Source: Bacteroidales bacterium
Lineage (GTDB): Bacteria > Bacteroidota > Bacteroidia > Bacteroidales > UBA7960
Reading direction: 5' to 3'
Assembly: GCA_007131895.1 (NCBI GenBank)
Contig: SLPR01000455.1
Coordinates: forward strand, 1-5,359
DNA length: 5,359 nucleotides
Numbering within the stretch: position 1 is the stretch's first letter; every line of letters begins with the position of its first letter. This document shows, in pieces, positions 1-5,359 of this stretch. The notes under the pieces are model-generated. The model had not been told where the DNA came from and did not search any database. It saw only the letters and a program-made list of their open reading frames with translations. Position numbers and translations under genes: made by a program.

Positions 1-77
1 GTTGCAGTAAGGCAATCTTCTTGATTTCCCGCTCATTCCCTTAAAATCCGTTATAGAAAGTTTGCGTTCTTTTTAAA

Positions 78-1007
78 TCACCAGGAAGAATTTTCCTCAC
101 TGTTGTCGGATTTAAGTTTCGCATGACTTTTGGGTATGAACTTATAGCCATAGCGCCGGGTATAAATCCATGTAAATTCAGCTCCAAAAAACAAAATCAG
201 GCAGGAGTAAGATACCCATAATAAAATAATGACAATAGATCCTGCTGCCCCATAAACATTTCCCGGGCTTGCTTCGCCGAAATAGAAGCTTAATACCTCC
301 TTGCCGATGGTGAACAGTATGGATGTAATTACAGATCCAATCCAAACACTTTTCCATCCTATGTGAACGTCGGGTAAATATTTAAATATAAGTGCAAACA
401 GAAGGGATACGACACCCAGCGATATGATGAGCTCGGCTACATACAAAAAATAATACGATAAATCCGGAATCCATTGGCCTATATATCCTTGCAATGCGCG
501 AAGCAATGCTGAAATAACGAAACTTATCAACAATAAAAAACCAATGATTAGCACAAACCCGAAACTTCGCGTACGGTCGATAAGGTAACGTAAAAATCCA
601 TTTTTGGGATCAGACTCCACCTCCCATATTTTATTCAGGGAAATCTGCAGATGAAAGAAAACACCGGTAGCACCAAAAATCAGAGCGCCAATGCCCAGAA
701 TCGTTGCGATCCATGAGCCTTCGCCAATGCGTGATCTTTTCATGATAGAACTAACAGAATCTGCTGCTGACTCGCCCATTGTGGCTTTAATTTCAGTATA
801 TATCTGCCCCTCAATCATTTCTGTTCCAAAAATATAACTCAACATGGTAATGATAATCACCAAAAGACCAGGCAGTGACAGTATTGCATAATATGCTACC
901 ACTGCGCTTAAGCGCCAGGGATTATCCTTATTCCATGAAGCGGCAGTATCTTTTACCAGTGAGGGTAAATGTTTTATGCTGAAATGGGTTTCTTTCTCTT
1001 TGGTCAT
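78..1007 (-). CDS. YihY/BrkB-family inner-membrane protein
   Basis: This is a complete 309-residue integral membrane protein of the YihY/virulence factor BrkB family (the old name 'ribonuclease BN' for this family is a known misannotation). Its molecular role is not firmly established; transport or envelope roles have been proposed. About six hydrophobic helices are visible, near residues 34-60, 98-120, 147-170, 185-208, 219-243 and 254-282. Family hallmarks are the AYYAILSLPGLL segment (38-49), the KYLPDVHIGWKSVWIGS segment (209-225) and the GAAGSIVIILLW plus FFGAEFTWIY region (253-282). The C-terminal tail is hydrophilic and rich in Ser, Asn and Glu. Length is typical and nothing is missing. 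The start at 1007 precedes a short polar N-terminus before the first helix and is the only sensible Met. It is transcribed away from the lipoprotein/CsbD cluster. Family assignment is confident; function is not. Confidence 0.95.
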   Translation of the reverse strand: MTKEKETHFSIKHLPSLVKDTAASWNKDNPWRLSAVVAYYAILSLPGLLVIIITMLSYIFGTEMIEGQIYTEIKATMGESAADSVSSIMKRSRIGEGSWIATILGIGALIFGATGVFFHLQISLNKIWEVESDPKNGFLRYLIDRTRSFGFVLIIGFLLLISFVISALLRALQGYIGQWIPDLSYYFLYVAELIISLGVVSLLFALIFKYLPDVHIGWKSVWIGSVITSILFTIGKEVLSFYFGEASPGNVYGAAGSIVIILLWVSYSCLILFFGAEFTWIYTRRYGYKFIPKSHAKLKSDNSEENSSW

Positions 1008-1034
1008 GAGAATTGAAATGGTTTATTTTCTGTT

Positions 1035-1127
1035 TTATTTGCTTTGAGAAACTTCCAAAATCATTCCATCAAAATCTCTGAGGCTGTCTGAATTGTTTCC
1101 TTCCTGCTGTGTTAGTGCATTTTCCAT
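1035..1127 (-). CDS. possible 30-residue small ORF upstream of the BrkB-family gene
   Basis: A short ORF begins with ATG at 1127 and ends with TAA at 1037-1035, 27 bases before the BrkB-family start and on the same strand. The product begins MENALTQQEG and continues with an acidic stretch SLRDFDGMILEVSQ. It is soluble in character, with no signal or membrane segment. An in-frame TAG lies five codons upstream of the ATG, so it cannot be much longer. A purine-rich stretch (AGAAGAAAC) sits about 10 bases ahead of the start. I do not recognise the peptide. It could be a leader or small protein cotranscribed with the membrane gene, the remnant of a gene, or chance. Confidence 0.2.
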   Translation of the reverse strand: MENALTQQEGNNSDSLRDFDGMILEVSQSK

Positions 1128-1351
1128 TTGTTTCTGTTTCTTCTATTACACATAAAACTAAGTGCTATCGATGGAACTTCTAATAATTTACCCAGTCCTT
1201 GTGGAAATAATTCTACAAAAAAGTGTTGTTTTATATAGCAATAAGTATTCTTAAAATCAGAATGTCAAACTGCAAAAGGTGTTTTTGATGCTGAAACTTT
1301 GTAAAGCTCTAAAAATCAAAACAAACAGTTTTCAGTGTTTTAATATGGGGT

Positions 1352-1408
1352 GTTGGAATGAAAAATTAAAGTTTCCTGCGGTATAATAATTGGGTATTAT
1401 ATTCCAAC
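1352..1408. promoter_or_regulatory. nested inverted repeats upstream of the first lipoprotein gene
   Basis: The outer arms GTTGGAAT (1352-1359) and ATTCCAAC (1401-1408) are perfect 8-base reverse complements, 41 bases apart. Just inside, TATAATA (1382-1388) and TATTATA (1395-1401) form a perfect 7-base stem with a six-base loop ATTGGG. This inner stem shares base 1401 with the outer arm, so the two cannot form fully at once. The block lies about 60-115 bases before the probable start codon and contains a TATAAT string, so an operator/promoter or a 5'-UTR hairpin is possible. In DNA this AT-rich, one such repeat can arise by chance. Confidence 0.3.
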
Positions 1409-1467
1409 TGAAGAGATAAAATTTATTTATAACTATCACAATTATTTCGATGGATATGACAATTATA

Positions 1468-2076
1468 ATGAAAAATGCTAAGTTGTTTATAACCACTGTT
1501 TTTATGCTTTTATGGGCTGGCTGCGATCCAGCTGTGGATTCAAAAGATTTTCAACAGGAACTTGCTGATATCAATACACAAATGGAGGAAACCCTTCAGC
1601 AAATTGAGCAATTGCATGAAGAAGGGGATGTATCGCGATTTAGCAGAAACGCAAGATTATTTCTGGGTTCACTTGATAATCAGATTGAACAGTATCATCT
1701 TCTCATGGATAGAACAAACCGGAAAATTGATAAAGAGACACGCGATCTCATCATCAGGTTCAAGCAGAAAAAAGTAGAAGTAGAGTTTAAGCTGGACCTG
1801 TTAGAAAATGCCGGTGTTTTCCCAAGGAAAACTGATACTTTGTCTTATGGCGATACAGTGATAACCACACCCAATGCAAGCGGATCTGCACTTGGGCCTG
1901 ATATAGAACCCTTAGAAACCGATAAAACAGATGTCGAATTAAGAGAGGATCCGACATTACCCCATGTTCGTATTAATGAATGGAAATATGCTGGGATTGA
2001 TCTAAGAGATGAATTAATAAATGATTTAAAGGAAATTCAGAAAGTAATTGAAATTTTCAGACAAAGAAACCTGTGA
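1468..2076 (+). CDS. coiled-coil lipoprotein, paralogue of the protein at 2499-3098
   Basis: A predicted 202-residue envelope lipoprotein of unknown function. I chose the ATG at 1468 because it gives a clean signal peptide: MKNAK n-region, hydrophobic core, then LLWAGC with Cys19 as the lipidated residue. The ATGs at 1450 and 1456 would add MDMTII ahead of it, putting an Asp in the n-region; 1450 remains possible. No start has a clear Shine-Dalgarno. After Cys19 comes a mostly helical, charged, Gln/Glu-rich region (about 31-114) with coiled-coil character, then a low-complexity Thr/Asp/Pro linker (about 115-165) and a C-terminal helix (177-202). Residues 31-114 align without gaps to 32-115 of the second lipoprotein with 29 of 84 identities by hand count, and the C-terminal 26 residues also match (10 of 26). 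The CsbD-family gene follows after 53 bases on the same strand, so cotranscription is likely. I know no named family for it. Confidence 0.85.
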   Translation: MKNAKLFITTVFMLLWAGCDPAVDSKDFQQELADINTQMEETLQQIEQLHEEGDVSRFSRNARLFLGSLDNQIEQYHLLMDRTNRKIDKETRDLIIRFKQKKVEVEFKLDLLENAGVFPRKTDTLSYGDTVITTPNASGSALGPDIEPLETDKTDVELREDPTLPHVRINEWKYAGIDLRDELINDLKEIQKVIEIFRQRNL

Positions 2077-2129
2077 ACCTTCGGCAATCTCGCAACAACA
2101 CATATCTACTAATATTTAAAAACTGTATT

Positions 2130-2315
2130 ATGGATAAATTCGAAATAAAAGGAAAATGGGAAGAAATCAGAGCCAGGTTACAGCAAAAGTATCCCGGGCT
2201 AACTAAAGATGATCTCACTTACACAGTAGGTCAGGGAGAAGAACTACTGAATAAATTAGGCCAAAAAACCGGGAAATCAAGAAGAGCTCTTATCAAGGAT
2301 CTCAATTCAATGTAG
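2130..2315 (+). CDS. CsbD-family general stress protein
   Basis: A 61-residue cytosolic protein of the CsbD-like family. In Bacillus the founding member belongs to the sigma-B general stress regulon; biochemical activity is unknown across the family. The sequence opens MDKFEIKGKWEEIRARLQQK, matching the family's KGxWxExR opening, followed by the hallmark LTKDDL (about 24-29), GQGEELLNKLGQKTGKS (35-51) and a basic C-terminal helix. I chose the ATG at 2130 because homology begins there; the frame extends back to a GTG at 2073 overlapping the previous stop, but those extra residues do not look like the family. It lies 53 bases after the first coiled-coil lipoprotein gene and 183 bases before the second, on the same strand. 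Length is normal for the family. Assignment is confident; role in this organism is inferred. Confidence 0.92.
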   Translation: MDKFEIKGKWEEIRARLQQKYPGLTKDDLTYTVGQGEELLNKLGQKTGKSRRALIKDLNSM

Positions 2316-2410
2316 AACCTTAGTCAAAGGTAATCAGTACGACATTTTCGGACAATCCGGCAATGTTTTACTTGTTAAAAAAGATGAGTCTACTCCTAAA
2401 ATCATTTTTG

Positions 2411-2455
2411 GTAATTGGTATCGATGGACTTCGGTCCTCAGACAATTGACTTTTT
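2411..2455 (+). terminator. UUCG-capped stem-loop followed by a T run (possible weak terminator)
   Basis: GGAC (2426-2429) and GTCC (2434-2437) enclose TTCG, giving a C(UUCG)G tetraloop, an unusually stable RNA cap. Outside it, AATTG (2413-2417) pairs with CAATT (2443-2447) across an internal loop of eight and five bases. A five-T run (2451-2455) follows three bases after the outer arm. It sits in the 183-base gap between the CsbD gene and the second lipoprotein gene, so it could end or attenuate the upstream transcript. The stem is short and interrupted, so it could also be a 5'-UTR element of the next gene, or chance. Confidence 0.3.
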
Positions 2456-2498
2456 ACAGTGGGCTCAAAGTTTTATTCATATAAAAACAAAATGACCT

Positions 2499-3098
2499 AT
2501 GAAAAAGCTATTGTATTTATCAGGAATATGGGTACCATTAGTTCTGTTGTTTTCGGTGTCATGCGAACCTCAGCCAGCGGCAACAGAAGCTGATCTGGCC
2601 GATATTAAGTCCGAGATGCAAGATGTAGTTGAATTAATTGACGAAAGTATAAATGAAGAGTCGGTTCATGTGTTCATATATAAAGCAGACATGGCTCTTA
2701 ATGAGATTGATTATCGCATTGACCAATATCTGTCAAAAATGGATATGGCCAATGAAAGAATTGAACAGGAGGCACGCAACAGTATCATAGGGATAAAGCA
2801 GAAAGTAGCCGGAATAGATATCAGGCTGGCTTTGCTGGATGATGAAAATTTAATCGGAGAGAATCCTCTTGCTGAATTCCCGGAAGAAACTCACGCAATA
2901 GACAGAGTCCGTCCGCCTGTATATCCTTATCCCTATCCAAACATCACGGCGCCACCAACAACCGGACAACCTGAAGGCATTGACGATACAGCCATAGCAG
3001 AAATTGAAGAGTATGCAATAGAAATTCATACAGAAATTATCAATGAGTTGAAAGAGCTCAAAGCAGAAATAAATGAATTTATTGCTGAAAGTTTGTAG
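2499..3098 (+). CDS. coiled-coil lipoprotein, paralogue of the protein at 1468-2076
   Basis: A predicted 199-residue envelope lipoprotein of unknown function. The signal peptide starts MKKLLYLSG, has a hydrophobic core and ends FSVSC with Cys22 as probable lipid anchor; this is a loose lipobox, as is common in Bacteroidota. A charged helical region (32-115) follows, with coiled-coil character and the motifs DLADI, DQY, MD and IKQK shared with its neighbour. A Pro-rich linker (138-160) contains a YPYPYP run. The C-terminal helix (174-199) again matches the neighbour, with the shared pattern E-[IL]-I-N-[DE]-L-K-E. The linker is where the two paralogues differ most, as expected for a spacer between conserved helices. 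The ATG at 2499 is the only start giving an intact signal peptide; no Shine-Dalgarno is evident. The duplicate arrangement around a CsbD gene suggests a shared envelope-stress role, which is inference. Confidence 0.87.
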   Translation: MKKLLYLSGIWVPLVLLFSVSCEPQPAATEADLADIKSEMQDVVELIDESINEESVHVFIYKADMALNEIDYRIDQYLSKMDMANERIEQEARNSIIGIKQKVAGIDIRLALLDDENLIGENPLAEFPEETHAIDRVRPPVYPYPYPNITAPPTTGQPEGIDDTAIAEIEEYAIEIHTEIINELKELKAEINEFIAESL

Positions 3099-3142
3099 AG
3101 TTTTCAGTTTTACCCCAAAAAGTATTCTTGCATCATTGTATT

Positions 3143-3268
3143 ATGAAACAAAAGAAATGTTTTTTAAAAGACATTAAAATTGGAAATGCAAAGAGAGGTA
3201 TTGTAAAAGCTGCAGTTTTTAAGTTTGCAAAGAAAATCGTTTTCGGATTATATGTTAAAAATAAATGA
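3143..3268 (+). CDS. possible 41-residue strongly cationic small protein
   Basis: A short ORF runs from ATG at 3143 to TGA at 3266-3268, 44 bases after the second lipoprotein stop. The product begins MKQKKCFLKDIKIGNAKRG. It has 12 Lys and 1 Arg against a single Asp, a net charge near +12 over 41 residues. Its C-terminal half (about 19-41) alternates hydrophobic residues with lysines (GIVKAAVFKFAKKIVFG) and could form an amphipathic membrane-binding helix. There is no signal peptide or clear Shine-Dalgarno. I recognise no family. It may be a real small membrane-associated protein, a fragment of a decayed gene, or a chance ORF in A-rich DNA, where Lys codons are common. Confidence 0.3.
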   Translation: MKQKKCFLKDIKIGNAKRGIVKAAVFKFAKKIVFGLYVKNK

Positions 3269-3298
3269 AGTCAATCATTTTGAACACTTAGGGAGAAA

Positions 3299-3382
3299 AT
3301 GATTGGGCATCTCCTTGCAGATTTGGCTAAAATGAACATGATGCAGACCGGAGTAGAAATTAGTGATAAAACACCAGGATAG
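3299..3382 (+). CDS. possible 27-residue small ORF
   Basis: A very short ORF from ATG at 3299 to TAG at 3380-3382. The product begins MIGHLLADLAKMNMMQTGVE and ends in a polar tail. An AGGGAG purine stretch lies immediately upstream (3290-3295), unusually Shine-Dalgarno-like for this window but only three bases from the ATG, closer than usual. It is in the same reading frame as the 41-codon ORF, with stops at 3266 and 3281 between them, so the pair could be two small genes or pieces of one decayed gene. I do not recognise it. Confidence 0.2.
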   Translation: MIGHLLADLAKMNMMQTGVEISDKTPG

Positions 3383-3433
3383 AAAAAACCATACAACTAA
3401 AAGCTTTTAAGTTTATGTGTTTTTTTATAAAAA

Positions 3434-3478
3434 TCCCTGCATTAGGGCAGTGGCTATGCCAAACAATGCCAGAAGGGA
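3434..3478 (+). promoter_or_regulatory. possible stem-loop in the leader of the P-type ATPase gene
   Basis: TCCCT (3434-3438) can pair with AGGGA (3474-3478). Inside, GGCA (3446-3449) can pair with TGCC (3457-3460), or alternatively TGGC (3451-3454) with GCCA (3458-3461). The hexamer ATGCCA occurs twice nearby (3456-3461 and 3466-3471). The element ends about 38 bases before the ATPase ATG and is GC-richer than its surroundings. It matches no riboswitch that I recognise. It may be a regulatory leader or chance. Confidence 0.2.
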
Positions 3479-3516
3479 ATATTGATTTAAAAAGTAATTT
3501 TTAGAAAGATAAACGT

Positions 3517-5359
3517 ATGTCAGATTCATCGAAGCAGCAGGCATCCAACGGCAAGCCATGGCACAATATGGAAGCCAAAGAAGTAATGGAAGAGTTGGGA
3601 GTATCCCCCGATAAAGGACTGGCCGATGAGGAAGTCAGTTCGCGCCAGAAAAAATATGGCGTGAACAAACTCCCCCAAGCCAAAAAGCAGGGGTGGCTGA
3701 TGCGATTGTTATCCCAATTCAACAATATATTAATATACCTTTTGCTGGCCGCGGCAGTCATAACCGGCTTTATGGGCGAATGGGTGGAAACTTTTGTTAT
3801 ACTGGCAGTGGTGCTAATCAACGTATTGATTAGTTTCATTCAGGAAGGCAGGGCGGAGAAAGCTCTTGAAGGCATCAAACAAATGCTTTCTCTTGAAGCC
3901 AGGGTGATACGTAACTCGGAAGAGGTTACCGTGGAGGCTGAAAAACTCGTACCTGGTGATATTGTGTTGTTAAATTCCGGAGACAAGATCCCCGCAGACC
4001 TGCGCATTATAGAATCAAACGATCTGCGTGTTGAAGAATCAGCCCTCACAGGTGAATCGGAGGAGGTAGACAAGCAATCCGACACTGTTGATGAGGATGC
4101 GGTAATTGGCGACCGCAGCAGTATGGGATTCAGTGGAACTACCGTAACTTTTGGTCAGGCAAAAGGAGTACTGGTTGCTACCGGCAAGGATACCGAGATA
4201 GGGAAAATTACAGGGATGATATCGGAAGTAGATGAAACCCGTACTCCGTTGATGAAGAAAATTGATGGCTTTGGGAAGGTGCTTTCGGTTATCATAGTGG
4301 TAATGGCTTCAGGGTTCTTCGCTGTTGCTTATTTTTTGCAGGACTTCAGTTTGCATGAAGCCTTCATGGCTGCAATCAGCATAATAGTGGCTTCTATTCC
4401 CGAAGGACTTCCTGCTATCATGACCATTACCCTGGCAATCGGTGTTCAGCGAATGGCTAAACGCCATGCCATCATCCGCAAGCTTCCAGCAGTGGAAACA
4501 CTTGGTGCTGTATCGGTTATTTGCTCAGACAAAACGGGCACCCTCACCCGAAATGAGATGACCGCCAAAGACATTATAACTTCCAATAACAAGTACCAGG
4601 TAGAAGGCTCCGGATATGCCCCCAAAGGGAAAATACTAACCGAAAAGGAAGAGAAAGCCGATGTTTCCAAAGATCCGGTGCTGGAAAAAATGCTATGGTC
4701 CATGAGGCTTTGCAATGACTCGAAACTCAAAGAGGAGAACGACGACTGGAAACTGGATGGCACTCCTACGGAAGGAGCCCTTCTCACTTTATCCTATAAA
4801 GCAGGTATGGAGGAGCTCGAATCCGATCGCATTGATTCCCTGCCTTTTGCTTCGGAGCGAAAATACATGGCCTCTCTCAATACCATCGATGACAAAACTT
4901 TTATTTTTGTAAACGGAGCTCCCGAAAGATTACTGGAACTTTGTCAAAAACAGTATAAAGGCGATGATGTTGAATCAATAGACAAGGAATTCTGGGAGGA
5001 GCAAATGAATAAAATGGCAGAGCAAGGTCAAAGAGTACTTGGCTTAGCCTGCAAGGAGGTAAAATCAGGGCAGGATAACCTGGAAGAAAAACACCTGGAA
5101 GAGGATTTAATATTTTTAGGTTGTACCGGCATCATCGACCCTCCCCGCGAAGGGGTGATTGAATCCATCCGGGAGTGTAAGGACGCAGGAATACGCCCGG
5201 TCATGATTACAGGGGATCACGCTGTTACTGCCGCTGCTATTGCCCGGGAGCTGGAAATAGAGAAAGAACAGGAAGCTATTACCGGCAAGCAACTGGAAGA
5301 AATGGAAGGAGAGAAAATGCAGGAGGTGGTAAAAAAACACAATGTGTTTGCCCGTACGA
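3517..5359 (+). CDS. P2-type cation-transporting P-type ATPase (SERCA/PMR1-like), 3' end cut by window
   Basis: The first 614 residues of an inner-membrane ion pump that couples ATP hydrolysis to cation transport; full-length relatives have about 900 residues. Domains in order: cation-ATPase N-terminal domain (about 14-65), helices M1-M2 (70-108), actuator domain with PGDIV (146-150) and TGES (178-181), M3-M4 (253-305) with IPEGLP (294-299), phosphorylation motif DKTGTLT with the aspartyl-phosphate residue Asp338, nucleotide-binding domain with FASERKYM (444-451) and NGAPE (466-470), then DPPR (541-544) and MITGDH (563-568). The GDGVNDAP hinge and helices M5-M10 lie beyond the edge. PEGLP with Glu296, in the place of SERCA Glu309, points to a P2A/P2B-like Ca2+ or similar pump, but deciding residues in M5, M6 and M8 are not visible. 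The Lys normally starting KGAPE is Asn466. The ATG at 3517 gives the standard N-terminus; only a weak AGAAAG precedes it. The coding sequence is GC-richer than flanking DNA (30 of 60 at 4501-4560). Confidence 0.95.
   Translation, partial: MSDSSKQQASNGKPWHNMEAKEVMEELGVSPDKGLADEEVSSRQKKYGVNKLPQAKKQGWLMRLLSQFNNILIYLLLAAAVITGFMGEWVETFVILAVVLINVLISFIQEGRAEKALEGIKQMLSLEARVIRNSEEVTVEAEKLVPGDIVLLNSGDKIPADLRIIESNDLRVEESALTGESEEVDKQSDTVDEDAVIGDRSSMGFSGTTVTFGQAKGVLVATGKDTEIGKITGMISEVDETRTPLMKKIDGFGKVLSVIIVVMASGFFAVAYFLQDFSLHEAFMAAISIIVASIPEGLPAIMTITLAIGVQRMAKRHAIIRKLPAVETLGAVSVICSDKTGTLTRNEMTAKDIITSNNKYQVEGSGYAPKGKILTEKEEKADVSKDPVLEKMLWSMRLCNDSKLKEENDDWKLDGTPTEGALLTLSYKAGMEELESDRIDSLPFASERKYMASLNTIDDKTFIFVNGAPERLLELCQKQYKGDDVESIDKEFWEEQMNKMAEQGQRVLGLACKEVKSGQDNLEEKHLEEDLIFLGCTGIIDPPREGVIESIRECKDAGIRPVMITGDHAVTAAAIARELEIEKEQEAITGKQLEEMEGEKMQEVVKKHNVFART

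Larger units (their letters stand above)
1008..1449. other. AT-rich divergent intergenic region
   Basis: This stretch separates the minus-strand BrkB-family gene from the plus-strand lipoprotein gene, so promoters for both directions should lie here. It is very AT-rich; for example, 1201-1260 has 14 G/C in 60 bases. I found no exact match to the Bacteroidota promoter pattern (TTG, about 19-21 bases, TAnnTTTG). Apart from the 30-codon minus-strand ORF and the inverted repeats listed separately, only short low-quality ORFs are present. Confidence 0.6.
3099..3516. other. AT-rich gap with two very short ORFs and a possible leader
   Basis: This 418-base stretch separates the second lipoprotein gene from the P-type ATPase gene. 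It holds two short plus-strand ORFs and a possible stem-loop, each listed separately. An AT-only palindrome with a GC centre (TAAAAGCTTTTA, 3398-3409) is followed by a T run ending near 3426. It has no loop, so I do not call it a terminator. I found no exact Bacteroidota-type promoter. Confidence 0.6.

Noticed and set aside
1..36. Possible minus-strand ORF starting at 36 and running off the left edge (MSGKSRRLPYCN)
   Set aside because: Only 12 codons are visible, with no family signal; it cannot be told from chance.
1166..1175. TATCGATGGA at 1166-1175, repeated at 2419-2428
   Set aside because: A shared 10-mer is expected by chance several times in a window of this length, and the flanks do not match further.
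1288..1386. 32-codon plus-strand ORF in the divergent intergenic region
   Set aside because: Cys/Lys-rich low-quality product, no start signal, and it overlaps the inverted-repeat region; likely chance.
1562..1777. 71-codon plus-strand frame inside the first lipoprotein gene
   Set aside because: It is an overlapping frame; the lipoprotein frame is supported by its signal peptide and its paralogue.
2260..2484. Open plus-strand frame spanning the gap after the CsbD gene, with protein-like wording (FGQSGNVLLVKKDES)
   Set aside because: It has no ATG or GTG start and begins inside the CsbD gene. A decayed gene is possible, but an open frame of this size occurs by chance.
3501..4085. Two minus-strand open frames (3501-3839 and 3840-4085)
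   Set aside because: They lie antisense to the P-type ATPase gene, whose frame carries a continuous, motif-rich protein; the antisense products are Ser/Thr-rich with no family resemblance.
4446..5340. Minus-strand frames 4446-4787 and 5116-5340, and plus-strand frame 4715-4912
   Set aside because: All fall inside the ATPase coding sequence in other frames and encode no recognisable domain.

Overview
The window looks like chromosomal DNA from a Bacteroidota-type bacterium. The signs are AT-rich intergenic DNA, genes almost without Shine-Dalgarno sequences, short lipoprotein signal peptides with loose lipoboxes, and protein wording typical of that phylum. This is inference from style; no rRNA or marker gene is present.

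Layout. On the minus strand (78-1007) lies a complete six-helix YihY/BrkB-family inner-membrane protein, with a possible 30-codon ORF just upstream of it. A 440-base AT-rich divergent region follows (1008-1449), with nested inverted repeats near its right end. On the plus strand come a small coiled-coil lipoprotein (1468-2076), a 61-residue CsbD-family protein (2130-2315) and a second coiled-coil lipoprotein (2499-3098). The two lipoproteins are diverged paralogues of each other and flank the CsbD gene. Next is a 418-base stretch (3099-3516) with two very short possible ORFs, one encoding a strongly cationic peptide, and a possible stem-loop. From 3517 to the right edge runs the first 614 residues of a P2-type (SERCA/PMR1-like) cation-transporting P-type ATPase. 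Its stop codon is outside the window.

How the genes may work together. CsbD proteins are general-stress proteins in other bacteria, and the remaining products are all envelope or membrane proteins: a BrkB-like membrane protein, two predicted lipoproteins and an ion pump. A reasonable but unproven reading is a locus for envelope or ionic stress. The least familiar part is the lipoprotein-CsbD-lipoprotein cassette with the small cationic peptide ORF after it. I recognise no mobile element, CRISPR array, tRNA or rRNA.
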